Positions 27,495 to 37,902 of a stretch of DNA of 64,000 bases are shown here, one piece after another; within the stretch, counting starts at the first letter, position 1; the number at the start of each line of letters is the position of its first letter. The DNA is from Halomonas organivorans. Lineage in GTDB: Bacteria > Pseudomonadota > Gammaproteobacteria > Pseudomonadales > Halomonadaceae. A model generated the notes under the pieces. The model was not told the DNA's origin. It made no database searches and was given only the letters and a program-made list of their open reading frames with translations. Where the stretch lies: positions 1 to 64,000 of the forward strand of contig NZ_JACHXM010000016.1 in NCBI RefSeq assembly GCF_014192055.1, given 5' to 3'. A program made the translations under genes and the position numbers.

Positions 27495-27648
27495 CGAAAG
27501 ACCGTAACCCTGGAAGTGTCGAACGGACCTGCATTGTAGCGAAATCCCCGGCGCAGGACAGACCCGTTCACCAGTGATTCCGTCGCGTTGTGGGCCAACG
27601 CCACGATCCCGTATAGTGAAAACCACATTTTCCGTTCCCGGCCCCTCG

Positions 27649-29328
27649 ATGCCTCAAGCCCGCGTCCAGATTCGCCCCCGCCGCCGCCCTCCCCTGCGTT
27701 TCCTGCCGCTGGGGGGCTGCGGGGAGATCGGCATGAACCTCAACCTCTACGGCTACGGGGAGAAGAACCACGAGGAGAGCTGGATCGCCGTGGATTGCGG
27801 CATGATGATCCGTCAGGATCTGCCCGACAGCCCGCTTCAGGTCCCTGACCTGTCGACCCTCGACACGCTGGACATCACGCCCGAGGCGCTGATCATCACC
27901 CACGGCCACGAAGACCATATCGGCGCTGCCGCCTGGCTGTGGCCCCAGTGGGGATGTCCGATCCACGCCACTCCTCTGGCGGCCGGCCTGCTGCGTGCCA
28001 AGTTCGCCGAGCGTGGCCTCAGCCAGCAGGCCATTCAGGTCATCGAACCCGGAGAGGCGCTGAGCGTCGGCGCCTTCACCCTGCGCTACCTGCCACTGAC
28101 GCACTCAATCCCCGAGAGCTGCGCACTGCTGATTGCTGCCGGCTGCCATCGGGTGCTGCACACCGGTGACTGGAAACTCGATCCGGCTCCGCTGATCGGC
28201 CCCACCGTGGATCCCGAGACTTACCGGGCCCTGGCCCCGGTCGACCTGGTGGTGGGGGATTCCACCAACGCCCCCCTGCCAGGGCACTCGCGCAGCGAGG
28301 GGCAAGTCGCCGACGCTCTGGCCGCGGCTATCGATGGCTGCCAGGGACGCGTAGTAGTAAGCTGCTTCGCCAGCAACCTGGCCCGCGTGCTGGCCATTGG
28401 CCGCGCCGCCGAGCGCTGCGGCCGCCGGGTCAGCCTGATGGGACGCTCGATGGAGCGGATGGTCGGCGTGGCCCGGGGGCTCGGCTATCTGGACGATCTG
28501 CCTCCTCTGGTGCCGGTCACCGACCTGGGCTACCTGCCACCCGACGAGGTGCTGGTGGTCGCGACCGGCAGCCAGGGCGAACCCCGCGCGGCGCTGTCGC
28601 GTCTCGCCAAGGGCCGGCACCCGCATTTCGAGCTTGAACCCGGCGACAGCGTCATCTTTTCCTCCAAGGCCATCCCGGGCAACGAGCGGCTGATCGAGCG
28701 CCTCAAACGGGGCCTGACACGACTCGGCGTGTCGCTGCTGGACGAGACCAACCACGCGGAACTGCACGCCTCGGGCCATCCCGCCCAGGAGGAGCTCGCC
28801 ACCCTGTATGGCTGGGTCCGTCCCCGTCACCTGCTGCCGGTACATGGCGAATCCCGCCATCAGCAGGCCCATCGGGAAGTGGCCCGGGCACTCGGCATCA
28901 TGGCCCCGCTGATCCCCCGCAATGGCGACATGATCCGCCTGGACACCGAAGGCCTGCACCTGGAGACGCGTCATCCCCAGACGCCACGCATCATTCATCA
29001 GGACGAGGTGGCCAGGCTGCCCGGCCTTGGCGGAAACGTCGAACACCGACATGGCCAGCTGTACCTGGCCCTGACCGTGGCCGCCACCGACGACGGCTGG
29101 ACGCGTATCGGCCGCCTGCTGCTGGATACCCATGACGCGAGTCCGTTGGACGAGGATGCCTTCAGCGACTGGCTCGACGACTGCCTGGATGACATTCAGG
29201 TGGAATCCCTTGCCGAGCTGCGACTGGCGCTGCGCCCCCGCATGCTCGCGTGGTTCGGCGATCATCTGCGCCGCATGCCAGAGATCCATCTGCAGATTCT
29301 CGCCGCAGAAGCCGAAATTTCGAAGTAA
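27649..29328 (+). CDS. rnj: RNase J-type metallo-beta-lactamase ribonuclease
   Basis: 559 residues, the usual RNase J length. The start (FLPLGGCGEIGMNLNLYGYG) is the RNase J hallmark. The zinc-binding HGHEDH is at residues 85-90, with further metal ligands in LPLTHSIPES and LHTGDWKLD. The beta-CASP domain (VSCFASNLARV, ATGSQGEPRAALSRLA) and LPVHGESRHQ follow. RNase J is a 5' exonuclease/endonuclease central to mRNA decay in Bacillus and alphaproteobacteria; E. coli and most gammaproteobacteria lack it. The ATG at 27649 is chosen over an upstream ATG at 27574 on homology. Confidence 0.88.
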   Translation: MPQARVQIRPRRRPPLRFLPLGGCGEIGMNLNLYGYGEKNHEESWIAVDCGMMIRQDLPDSPLQVPDLSTLDTLDITPEALIITHGHEDHIGAAAWLWPQWGCPIHATPLAAGLLRAKFAERGLSQQAIQVIEPGEALSVGAFTLRYLPLTHSIPESCALLIAAGCHRVLHTGDWKLDPAPLIGPTVDPETYRALAPVDLVVGDSTNAPLPGHSRSEGQVADALAAAIDGCQGRVVVSCFASNLARVLAIGRAAERCGRRVSLMGRSMERMVGVARGLGYLDDLPPLVPVTDLGYLPPDEVLVVATGSQGEPRAALSRLAKGRHPHFELEPGDSVIFSSKAIPGNERLIERLKRGLTRLGVSLLDETNHAELHASGHPAQEELATLYGWVRPRHLLPVHGESRHQQAHREVARALGIMAPLIPRNGDMIRLDTEGLHLETRHPQTPRIIHQDEVARLPGLGGNVEHRHGQLYLALTVAATDDGWTRIGRLLLDTHDASPLDEDAFSDWLDDCLDDIQVESLAELRLALRPRMLAWFGDHLRRMPEIHLQILAAEAEISK

Positions 29329-29333
29329 GGGCT

Positions 29334-29360
29334 GGGAGTGGTGAGTGGGAGTGGTGAGCC
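29334..29360. repeat. Degenerate heptanucleotide repeat (GTGAGTG-like)
   Basis: GGGAGTG, GTGAGTG, GGAGTG (one base short) and GTGAGCC in a row, starting six bases after the RNase J stop. Same family as the array at 16751. Confidence 0.7.
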
Positions 29361-29390
29361 AAATGGCGTGATCTGATCCTGTGCAACAAC

Positions 29391-29420
29391 AAACCCCGAA
29401 GGTGGTGACCTTCGGGGTTT
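29391..29420. terminator. Bidirectional terminator between rnj and the H-NS-like gene
   Basis: A perfect 13-bp inverted repeat (AAACCCCGAAGGT / ACCTTCGGGGTTT) with a GGTG loop. It ends in TTT on either strand and sits between converging genes. Confidence 0.8.
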
Positions 29421-29474
29421 ACGTTTCACGCTGCGCTTGTCACTGCCCGAATGGCGCGTACATTGGCGCTGGCT

Positions 29475-29768
29475 TCACGCCTTGTCGGCAGCCTTCTTCG
29501 GCGGACGCCCACGCTTGCGCTGCGGCTGTTCGGGGACCAGGTCCTCGATCGACAGGCCGGCTTCGTTGATCTGCTCACGAATTTCGGCCAGCTTGCGAGC
29601 CTTGAGAGCCTCTTCTTCCTGGCGCTGACGCTCTTCGTCGTGCTTCTGCTCGATGACCTCGCCGATCACCTCGGCCAGCTTGTGGAGTTGCTCCATGCTG
29701 AGTTGACGCGCCGCCGCTCGGGCGACGTTCTTGTTGCGAGCGATGCGCTCCAGGGTATGTTCTGACAT
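29475..29768 (-). CDS. H-NS-like nucleoid protein with AT-hook-type tail
   Basis: 97-residue, highly charged protein. The N-terminal two thirds are helical/coiled-coil in pattern (LERIARNKNVARAAARQL ... QKHDEERQRQEEEALKARKL), like the H-NS oligomerisation region. The C-terminus has RKRGRPPKKAA, an RGRP AT-hook-type minor-groove motif. The ATG at 29768 has GGAGG upstream; an upstream in-frame ATG at 29780 is less likely. The classical H-NS DNA-binding domain is not present. Probably a xenogeneic silencer or chromatin protein; the window also has mvaT at 49.4 kb. Confidence 0.65.
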   Translation of the reverse strand: MSEHTLERIARNKNVARAAARQLSMEQLHKLAEVIGEVIEQKHDEERQRQEEEALKARKLAEIREQINEAGLSIEDLVPEQPQRKRGRPPKKAADKA

Positions 29769-30000
29769 TGCCCCCTCCATGAAGAAAATTGACGCACGGC
29801 CTATATCTGACCGATGTACGGGAAAGTATATGCGTCACTGTCGCTTTGGCAAGAAAAGCGACACAAAAATACGTCCAGATGATATCGAAAGACCAGGCTG
29901 GAGGAGTGGCGATCAGGCCGAAAAACCCTAGGTATTGGTAGAAAGGGAAAAGGCAACGAGGGCGGCATTCCATGCACCCCCCCCGCTCATGGCGGGGTGC

Positions 30001-30993
30001 CTACCCCCCCGTCATGTTCATGAAGCGTACCACCTGTACATCGCCGTCGGTGGTGAAATGATGGCGCTCGGGCTTGAGAGGCATGGCAGCCACGATGGCC
30101 TCCTTGAGGGCATCGATATCGCCGGGATGGCGACGCAGCACGGCGCGCAGATCGACCGAGTGCTCATTACCGAGACACAGCAACAGGCGTCCTTCCACAG
30201 TGACCCGGACGCGATTGCAACTGGCGCAGAAGTTATGGCTGTGCGGCGAGATGAAGCCGACCCGAGTATCGCTATCGGGCATCTGAAAATAGCGGGATGG
30301 CCCCAGCGTCGACTCGGTGGTGGGCACTAGACGATGACGCGCCTCGATCAATGCCTGGACGTCATCACTGGAACAGAAGGTCTCGTCGCGCGTATGGTCC
30401 GAGACGTCACCCAGAGGCATTTCCTCGATGAAACTGATGTCTAGCCCCTCGCGACGCGCGAAGTCCACCAGATCGACGACTTCGTCGTCGTTACGCCCCT
30501 TGAGGATGACCGCATTGAGCTTGATCCGCTCGAAGCCAGCCGCCTTGGCCGCACGAATGCCATCGATCACCTTGTCCAGATCCCCCGTGCGGGTCAGTCG
30601 ACGGAAGCGCTCCTTGTCGAGGGAATCGATGCTGATATTGAGACGCTGGAGCCCCCCTTCCCTCAGCCGCTCGGCATACTTGGGAAGGCTGGCACCGTTG
30701 GTGGTCATGGCGAAGTCCTTGAGCCCCGGCAGTGCACCGATGTCCGCCACCAGGCGGTCGATGTCCCGGCGCACCAGCGGCTCGCCTCCCGTCAGTCGGA
30801 CCTTCTCCACGCCGAGCTCGGTAAAGGCCCTCGCCACCAGTGACAGCTCCTCGAGGGTGAGCACCTGGGCACGAGGCAGGAAGGTCATCTCTTCGCTCAT
30901 GCAGTAGACGCAGCGAAAATCACACCGATCAGTGACCGAGATGCGGACATAGCGCACTCGCCTGCCGAAATCGTCGATGAGTTCGTCGGTCAT
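30001..30993 (-). CDS. moaA: GTP 3',8-cyclase (molybdenum cofactor synthesis)
   Basis: 330-residue radical-SAM enzyme converting GTP to 3',8-cyclo-GTP, the first step of molybdopterin synthesis. The SAM cluster CDFRCVYC is at residues 24-31. The C-terminal second iron-sulfur cluster is formed by CASCNRVRV and CLG. The last two residues are the GG tail needed for activity. The ATG overlaps the moaE stop by four bases. Last gene of the minus-strand operon mobA-mobB-moeA-moaCD-moaE-moaA. Confidence 0.96.
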   Translation of the reverse strand: MTDELIDDFGRRVRYVRISVTDRCDFRCVYCMSEEMTFLPRAQVLTLEELSLVARAFTELGVEKVRLTGGEPLVRRDIDRLVADIGALPGLKDFAMTTNGASLPKYAERLREGGLQRLNISIDSLDKERFRRLTRTGDLDKVIDGIRAAKAAGFERIKLNAVILKGRNDDEVVDLVDFARREGLDISFIEEMPLGDVSDHTRDETFCSSDDVQALIEARHRLVPTTESTLGPSRYFQMPDSDTRVGFISPHSHNFCASCNRVRVTVEGRLLLCLGNEHSVDLRAVLRRHPGDIDALKEAIVAAMPLKPERHHFTTDGDVQVVRFMNMTGG

Positions 30994-31451
30994 GATGAAG
31001 TCTCCCAGCGTCTGGCATCCTGATGATCGGTTTCACGTTCGGCCACCCAATAGTCGCCGCTGGCGGAGTGCTCCTTCTTCCAGAAGGGCGCACGGGTCTT
31101 GAGGTAATCCATGATGAAATCGCAGGCCTCGAAGGCGGCGCGTCGGTGGGCACTGGCGACTACCACTAACACGATGGGATCCCCGGGGGCCAGACGTCCG
31201 ACCCGGTGAATCACCCGGATGCCCTGAAGCGGCCAACGCGATTCGGCCTCGTCGGCGATCGACTCGAGGGCCGACTCGGTCATGCCCGGATAATGCTCCA
31301 GGCTCAGCGCCTCGATGTCAGGTCGCTCGTTGAAATCGCGCACCAGGCCGGTGAAACTGACCACCGCGCCGATATCGGTGCGCTCACCGAGGACTTCCCT
31401 CTGAACGGCGCCGGGGTCGAACGTTTGTTGTTGTACGCGCACACGTGACAT
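30990..31451 (-). CDS. moaE: Molybdopterin synthase catalytic subunit
   Basis: 153 residues. With the thiocarboxylated MoaD tail it inserts the dithiolene sulfurs into precursor [25 protein letters not shown] and the active-site lysine segment [15 protein letters not shown] are visible. The ATG at 31451 is two bases upstream of the moaCD stop in operon order. The frame is open further upstream, but that part is the moaCD antiphase. Confidence 0.94.
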   Translation of the reverse strand: MSRVRVQQQTFDPGAVQREVLGERTDIGAVVSFTGLVRDFNERPDIEALSLEHYPGMTESALESIADEAESRWPLQGIRVIHRVGRLAPGDPIVLVVVASAHRRAAFEACDFIMDYLKTRAPFWKKEHSASGDYWVAERETDHQDARRWETSS

Positions 31452-31453
31452 CT

Positions 31454-32263
31454 TCAGCCTCCGGTGACCGGGGGAAAGAAGGCGACTTCGTCCTGGGCAG
31501 TCAGCGGCGTGGCATTGCCCGCCATCACCTGATTGACGGCACACAGCACGCGCCCTTCCTCGAGGCCGGCGAAGCGAGGGTCCATGGCCTTCAGCGCCGC
31601 CTTGAGTCCGCCTACGTCGGCACGCTCGAGCGATTCGAACGGCACGGAAACTTCGCCGACACCGAGGCGCTCACGCAGTTCGGCCAGGCATTTGACCAGT
31701 ACGCAGGGCTCATCCAGCCCACAGCGAGCCCCCAGGGTCACCTCGCCGGCCTCGCCTTCACCGGTGACGATAGGCGCTTCACCGAGCCCCATATCGCGAC
31801 GGTAATCGCCGGAGCGGCCGCCACTCTTGGCATCCAGGTGGATCTCGCCAATTTCCATGTCCTTGTCCACTGCCTTGCACATGTCATAGAGCGTCAAACA
31901 GGCCACCGACACGGCCGTCAACGCCTCCATCTCGACTCCGGTGCGGCCGGTCAGCCGGCAGCTGGCGGTAACCCGCACGCAGGCGTTGGCTTCGTCCAGC
32001 TCGAACGCCACGCTGACCTTGGAGAGGGGCAGCGCATGACACAGCGGGATCAGCTCGTGGGTCCGCTTGGCGGCCTGGATGCCGGCGATCCGGGCCGTCG
32101 CCAGCACGTCACCCTTGGGCAGGCCGCCGTCGGCGAGCAGCGCCAGGGTCGCGTGCTGCATGTGGATCACGCCGGAAGCACTCGCCTCGCGGTGCGTCTC
32201 GGGCTTGTCACCGACATCGACCATGTGGGCTTCGCCGCGGGCGTTGAGGTGGGTCAGGCTCAT
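31454..32263 (-). CDS. moaCD: MoaC-MoaD fusion: cyclic pyranopterin phosphate synthase plus molybdopterin synthase small subunit
   Basis: A 269-residue protein joining two steps. Residues 1 to about 160 are MoaC ([43 protein letters not shown] with the catalytic lysine), which converts cyclo-GTP to cPMP. Residues from about 185 to 269 are a ubiquitin-like MoaD ([14 protein letters not shown] ... [10 protein letters not shown]) ending in the GG tail that is adenylated and thiocarboxylated. The linker is glycine- and glutamate-rich. In most bacteria moaC and moaD are separate genes. No internal stop or plausible internal start with a ribosome-binding site was noticed. Confidence 0.92.
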   Translation of the reverse strand: MSLTHLNARGEAHMVDVGDKPETHREASASGVIHMQHATLALLADGGLPKGDVLATARIAGIQAAKRTHELIPLCHALPLSKVSVAFELDEANACVRVTASCRLTGRTGVEMEALTAVSVACLTLYDMCKAVDKDMEIGEIHLDAKSGGRSGDYRRDMGLGEAPIVTGEGEAGEVTLGARCGLDEPCVLVKCLAELRERLGVGEVSVPFESLERADVGGLKAALKAMDPRFAGLEEGRVLCAVNQVMAGNATPLTAQDEVAFFPPVTGG

Positions 32264-32273
32264 GAAAGGGGCC

Positions 32274-33523
<1,250 letters not shown>

Positions 33524-33527
<4 letters not shown>

Positions 33528-34111
33528 GCCCGTGGCTCCTGGTGGCGCGGCCGACGCTGGTCGGGCCAGCGACCGGGCCAGGCGGCCACCCAGTCGGCAA
33601 GACGCTCGAGGTCGTTGAGATCCAGCGCCTCCACGCCGACCGGCAAGGACGGCGCACCATCGCTGGCCACCGCCTTGATCCAGCCGTCCTCGGCGGCCCG
33701 CAGCGGCTTGCCCACGTCTTCACGATAGAGCTCCAGCTTGGGCAGTGGCCAGGCCTTGAAGCCCTCTACCAGCACCAGGTCCGGCGCCTGAGGCCGCACC
33801 ATGGCAACCAGCTCGGCCAGATCGGCCTCGTCGCGGCCTGGCGTTTCCATCATCAGCGCGATCCGCGCCCGGGAAGCCACCAGCATCGGCTCGGCGCCGG
33901 CCTGGCGCAGCCGATGGCTGTCCTTGCCGGGCTGGTCCACGTCGAAGGCGTGGTGGGCGTGCTTGATCACCGCCACCCGAAGCCCGCGCTGACGCAGCGC
34001 CGGCAGCAGCCGCTCCAGCAGGGTAGTCTTGCCGGTACCGCTCCAGGCGGCGATGCCCAGCAGCGGCAAGTCATCCAGCAGCGGCAGGGGGCCAGCGTTC
34101 GCATCGCTCAT
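33524..34111 (-). CDS. mobB: Molybdopterin-guanine dinucleotide biosynthesis adaptor
   Basis: 195-residue P-loop GTP-binding protein (GIAAWSGTGKTTLLERLLP). The domain also has HAHHAFDVDQPGKDSHR and a late LVLVEGFK motif, all typical of MobB, which assists MobA. The C-terminal 30 residues are Arg/Pro-rich. Overlaps both neighbours by four bases, so translation is coupled. Confidence 0.93.
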
Positions 34112-34695
34112 GGTCGCGTCTCCTCGAGACGCCGACGATCGGCCTCGGTGTTGAGGTTGGCGAAGGCCTCGGCACAGTCCGACATGTCCACGGGCTGCCA
34201 GGCGTGACGCGCATACCAGCGATCGATCTTGCGTTCGCCGGCGGCCAGCGCCTGAGCCAGGTCGTCGGCCAGCGAGCGGCGGATCAGTGCCACCACCGGG
34301 TGCAACCGCTCGCCGTCGTGGGCCACGGCGATGTCGGACTCGCCGCGGCCGTCGACCAGGCGAGCGACCAGGTCACCCGGCAGCGACGGGCTGTCGCAGG
34401 GCACCACCACTATCCAGTCGGTGGTCGCCGCCCGTAGTCCGCTATAGATCCCCATCAGCGGCCCCTGATACCCCGCCTCGACGTCGCCGATGACCCGGTC
34501 GCCCCACTCGGCATAGGCATCGACATGGCGATTGGCATTGATCAGCAGCTCCGCCACACGACCGACGAGGGGTGCACGGGCATGGCAGACCAGGGGGCGA
34601 CCGGCGAAAGGCGCGAGGCCCTTGTCGCGGCCGCCCATGCGTCGGCCCTGGCCACCGGCCAGGACCAGGCCGGTGAGGGCGTCACGATGGATCAC
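34108..34695 (-). CDS. mobA: Molybdenum cofactor guanylyltransferase
   Basis: 195-residue enzyme attaching GMP to molybdopterin to make the bis-MGD cofactor. The nucleotide-binding LAGGQGRRMGGRDKGL opens the protein, and VVPCDSPSLP carries the metal-binding aspartate. It is the promoter-proximal gene of the cofactor operon. Its presence implies molybdoenzymes of the DMSO-reductase family (such as nitrate reductase or formate dehydrogenase) elsewhere in the genome. Confidence 0.94.
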   Translation of the reverse strand: MIHRDALTGLVLAGGQGRRMGGRDKGLAPFAGRPLVCHARAPLVGRVAELLINANRHVDAYAEWGDRVIGDVEAGYQGPLMGIYSGLRAATTDWIVVVPCDSPSLPGDLVARLVDGRGESDIAVAHDGERLHPVVALIRRSLADDLAQALAAGERKIDRWYARHAWQPVDMSDCAEAFANLNTEADRRRLEETRP

Positions 34696-34912
34696 AACGA
34701 GGCTCCAGCAGGATGATCGGGCATGGCCTCATGATGCCTCAGCCTCGCCGCAGGTTCCATGACCAGAGGGTCAGGTTCGGTGCCGATCGCGACATCGGAG
34801 GCGTCATGACTTATCGCCACGGCCTGCAAACGGTATCATCCGTCAATAATTTTCCACGACATACCATTCTCCGACATGAGCAGGATCGCGGCACGCACCG
34901 TGAACGATATCA

Positions 34913-35497
34913 ATGGATGAAGGTTTCGACGTAGGCGCACGCCTCCGCCAACTGCGCCTGGAACGGGGGCTTTCCCAGCGCGAGCTCGCCAAGCGCGCAC
35001 AGGTCACCAACAGCAGCATCTCGCTGATCGAACAGAACAGCGTCAGCCCCTCGGTGAGTTCGTTGAAGAAGATCCTCGATGCCCTGCCGGTGTCGATCAG
35101 CGCCTTCTTCGCCGGGGAGGAAACCAGCCACCCCCGCCCTTTCTACAAGGCCGGCGAGCTGACCGAGATCGGCGACGGCAAGCTTTCCTGGCGGCTGGTC
35201 GCCGCCCGACGCCCGGATCGACGCATGTCGGTGCTCCACGAGCGCTATCCACCGGGCGCCGACAGCGGCGAGGAGATGCTCGAACACGACGGAGAGGAAG
35301 GCGGCGTGGTGATCTCCGGGCAGATCGAGATCACCGTCAACGGCGAGGTGGAAGTCCTTTCGGAAGGCGACGCCTACTACTTCGATTCACGCCTGCCCCA
35401 CCGCTTTCGCAACATCGGCGAGCGCGAGTGCGTGATCGTCAGCGCCAATACCCCGCCGTCGTTCTCCGACGGCGGGGAAGAGTTGCATCATGGGTAG
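34913..35497 (+). CDS. XRE-family regulator with C-terminal cupin domain
   Basis: 194 residues. The N-terminal helix-turn-helix (RLRQLRLERGLSQRELAKRA, SSISLIEQNSVSPSV) and the C-terminal beta-barrel cupin (EEGGVVISGQIEITVNGE ... YYFDSRLPHRFRN) match PuuR-type regulators of polyamine and amino-acid catabolism. It is divergent from the molybdenum operon across about 217 bp. No polyamine genes are adjacent, so the target is unknown. Confidence 0.9.
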   Translation: MDEGFDVGARLRQLRLERGLSQRELAKRAQVTNSSISLIEQNSVSPSVSSLKKILDALPVSISAFFAGEETSHPRPFYKAGELTEIGDGKLSWRLVAARRPDRRMSVLHERYPPGADSGEEMLEHDGEEGGVVISGQIEITVNGEVEVLSEGDAYYFDSRLPHRFRNIGERECVIVSANTPPSFSDGGEELHHG

Positions 35498-35520
35498 TTG
35501 TGAGTGGTGAGCGGCGAGCC

Positions 35521-35540
35521 ACGGGCAACATGCTGCCCGT
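35521..35540. repeat. Short hairpin preceding a period-7 array
   Basis: ACGGGCA, a six-base spacer and TGCCCGT form a perfect 7-bp stem whose right arm runs straight into the CCCGTAG array. It sits between the converging cupin-regulator and mmsB genes and might act as a weak terminator. Confidence 0.6.
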
Positions 35541-35590
35541 AGCCCGTAGCCCGTAGCCCGTAGCCCGTAGCCCGTAGCCCGTAGCCCGAG
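35536..35590. repeat. Heptanucleotide tandem repeat (CCCGTAG)7
   Basis: Seven perfect head-to-tail copies of CCCGTAG and a partial eighth, ending next to the mmsB stop. GTGAGTG/GTGAGCG heptads also occur just after the cupin regulator stop (about 35500-35515), so two heptad types share one gap. Confidence 0.93.
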
Positions 35591-35591
35591 G

Positions 35592-36494
35592 CTAGGACTC
35601 CTCCCCTGCCCGATACAGCGCCTGAATGCTGGAAAAGTCGAGCCGACCGCTGCCCTGGGCGCTGTGCAGGGCGAACAGGTTGCGAGCCTGGGAGCCCATG
35701 GGCACGCTGGCGCGGGTCTTGAGCGCCAGCTCCCAGGCAAGCCCCAGGTCCTTGGCCATCAGGTCGGTGAGGAAGCCGCCCTGATAGTCGCGGGACGCCG
35801 CCGAGCCCTCCATCACCCCCGGCCAGGGGTTATAGACGTTGAGCGCCCAGTTGCCGCCGCTGCTCTGCTTCATGATCTCGGACAGCACGGCGGGATCCAG
35901 CCCATTCCTGACGCCCAGTGCCAGTGCCTCTGCCGTGCCGCTCATCAGGATGCCGAGCAGCATGTTGTTGCAGATCTTGGCCACCTGGCCGGCACCCACC
36001 TCGCCGGCATGGAAGATGTTCTTGCCCATGACCTCGAGCACCGGCGTCGCCTTCTCGAAGCCGGCCGCGTCCCCGCCGACGATGAAGGTCAGGGTGCCGG
36101 CCTTGGCACCGCCGATGCCCCCGGAGACGGGGGCGTCCAGGTAGGTCAGGCCGCGTGCGGCCGCGGCCTCGCCCACCAGGCGAGCATCGTCCGGGGAGAT
36201 GGTCGAGGCATCGATGATCAGCGGCTGGTGCGCCAGGTCGTCGAGCAGCCCGGGCGACTGGTCGCTGCCGAGATAGAGCCCGCGCACGTGGGCGCCGGCA
36301 GGCAGCATGGAGATGACCACCTCGGCGTCGCGACAGGCGGCCGCGGCGCTATCGGCGCGCCGGGCGCCCTGCCCCTCCAGCGCCGCCACGGCATCCTCGA
36401 CCAGGTCGAAGACGCAGACGTCATGGCCGGCGCCCAGAAGGTTGGCGGCCATCGGCGCGCCCATGTTGCCGAGTCCGATGAAGGCGATTGTCAT
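35592..36494 (-). CDS. mmsB: 3-hydroxyisobutyrate dehydrogenase
   Basis: 300-residue NAD-dependent enzyme oxidising 3-hydroxyisobutyrate to methylmalonate semialdehyde in valine breakdown. Rossmann GLGNMGAPMA opens the chain. Substrate-binding DAPVSGGIGGAKAGTL and the catalytic lysine segment GQVAKICNNMLLG follow. The ATG at 36494 has AAGGAG six bases upstream; the frame is open 70 codons further but without homology. Third gene of the valine cluster in transcription order. The 2-hydroxy-3-oxopropionate reductase activity of relatives is an alternative, less likely in this context. Confidence 0.9.
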   Translation of the reverse strand: MTIAFIGLGNMGAPMAANLLGAGHDVCVFDLVEDAVAALEGQGARRADSAAAACRDAEVVISMLPAGAHVRGLYLGSDQSPGLLDDLAHQPLIIDASTISPDDARLVGEAAAARGLTYLDAPVSGGIGGAKAGTLTFIVGGDAAGFEKATPVLEVMGKNIFHAGEVGAGQVAKICNNMLLGILMSGTAEALALGVRNGLDPAVLSEIMKQSSGGNWALNVYNPWPGVMEGSAASRDYQGGFLTDLMAKDLGLAWELALKTRASVPMGSQARNLFALHSAQGSGRLDFSSIQALYRAGEES

Positions 36495-36725
36495 GGCGTT
36501 GCTCCTTGAGTCCGATACAGGAAACACTGCTTGAATGCCGGCGCAGGCAAGTCGCATCATGGCGCGGTGCTGGCACGCCAGCTCGGTCGAAAGCTCGCCT
36601 AACCCCTCGTTATGTCTCGCTTTCTGTGCTCCGTGCGCCTTGCGCTTCACTATGCTCGGCGATTTACTCAGCACTTCCTGAAGGCTGTTGATGTTGTTGT
36701 GCAATACGGCAACCGCGCGAGTCGA

Positions 36726-37880
36726 CTAGCCGACCCGGCGGCCTACGCCGAGGTCTCTCAACGGGTGCGCCTCGCTCGACCAGGGCGAGGTCAGCATCGC
36801 CTGGATGTCGGCCTCGGGAACACCGTTCACGTCAGCATGCGACCAGCGAGGCTGCTTGTCCTTGTCGATCAGCAGGGCACGCACGCCCTCGACCAGGTCG
36901 CCGCGCAGACAGCACTGTACAGAGAGCGCGAGTTCGTCGCGGAAGGCGTCGGCCAGGCTGGTGTGGCGATGGCGATCCAGCATTCGCCACACCAGGTGGG
37001 CGGTCATGGGGCAGCCGGCGGCAAGCCGGGCGCGATTGGCCGCGAGCCAGGGATCGTCGCGATCGTCGGCCAGGATGCGCGTCACGGCATCGCCGGCACC
37101 GACCTCGCCGACCAGCGACTGCAGGTGATCGCGGCGCGGCCAGACCTGGCCCTCGGGCGCGGCGTCCCGAGCCTCGAAACGATCGAGCACGCCCTCCACG
37201 GCCAACCGGCAATCGGCCGGCTCGCGATCACCGAAGTCGGCCTCGGCCAGGGCGCCAAGCAGATCATCGCGGCGTTCACGCGGCACGAAGCGGTCCGCCA
37301 GCCCCAGGTCCAGGGCGTCGCGGGCATTGAGCTGGGCGCCGGTGAGCCCCAGATAGGCGCCGATGCCGGGGGGCATGCGATTGAGGAACCAGCTGGCGCC
37401 GATGTCCGGATAGAGGCCGATGGTGATCTCGGGCATGGCGATGCGCGTGGTCTCGGTGACCAGTCGCTGGAAGCCGCCGGCCATCAGCCCCAGGCCGCCG
37501 CCCATGACGATGCCATCGCCCCATACCATCAGCGGCTTGGGATAGGTATGGATACGATGGTCGAGCCGATATTCGGCGGTGAAATAGGTCTCGGGAAACA
37601 GGCCGCCGCGCGCCGCACCGCGGACATCCCCTTCCTCGGCGAGAGAGCGGTACAGCGCCACCACGTCACCGCCGGCACAGAACGCCTTGTCACCGGCCCC
37701 CTCGAGCCACACAGCGACCATGCTGCGGTCCACCGCCCAGGCCTCTAGCTTGGCCGCCAAAGACTGGATCATCTCCAGCGACAGGGCATTGAGCGACTTC
37801 GGGGCATTGAGGGTGGCCACGCCCACCCGGCCGCCACCGCGCGTGGGCAATTCGTCGAAACTGACCGCAAGGTCCGACAT
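36726..37880 (-). CDS. 3-hydroxyisobutyryl-CoA hydrolase
   Basis: 384-residue crotonase-fold enzyme releasing 3-hydroxyisobutyrate from its CoA ester in valine degradation. Features are GDKAFCAGGDVVALY (oxyanion hole), GIVMGGGLGLMAG and MPEITIGLYPDIGASWFLNR, with the Glu/Asp catalytic pair of HIBCH enzymes. The length exceeds that of simple enoyl-CoA hydratases (about 260) and fits the HIBCH family. ATG at 37880. Product feeds mmsB downstream. Confidence 0.9.
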   Translation of the reverse strand: MSDLAVSFDELPTRGGGRVGVATLNAPKSLNALSLEMIQSLAAKLEAWAVDRSMVAVWLEGAGDKAFCAGGDVVALYRSLAEEGDVRGAARGGLFPETYFTAEYRLDHRIHTYPKPLMVWGDGIVMGGGLGLMAGGFQRLVTETTRIAMPEITIGLYPDIGASWFLNRMPPGIGAYLGLTGAQLNARDALDLGLADRFVPRERRDDLLGALAEADFGDREPADCRLAVEGVLDRFEARDAAPEGQVWPRRDHLQSLVGEVGAGDAVTRILADDRDDPWLAANRARLAAGCPMTAHLVWRMLDRHRHTSLADAFRDELALSVQCCLRGDLVEGVRALLIDKDKQPRWSHADVNGVPEADIQAMLTSPWSSEAHPLRDLGVGRRVG

Positions 37881-37902
37881 CACTGTCTCTCCTGGTGTCC
37901 GG

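Noticed and set aside
34696-34912. Possible molybdenum-cofactor riboswitch in the mobA leader
   Set aside because: The conserved Moco motif elements could not be recognised by eye; a covariance search would be needed.
36590-36610. GTTAGGC heptamer resembling an integron attC core in the gap upstream of mmsB
   Set aside because: No matching inverse core (RYYYAAC) or palindromic attC structure within 150 bp, and no gene cassettes or integrase.
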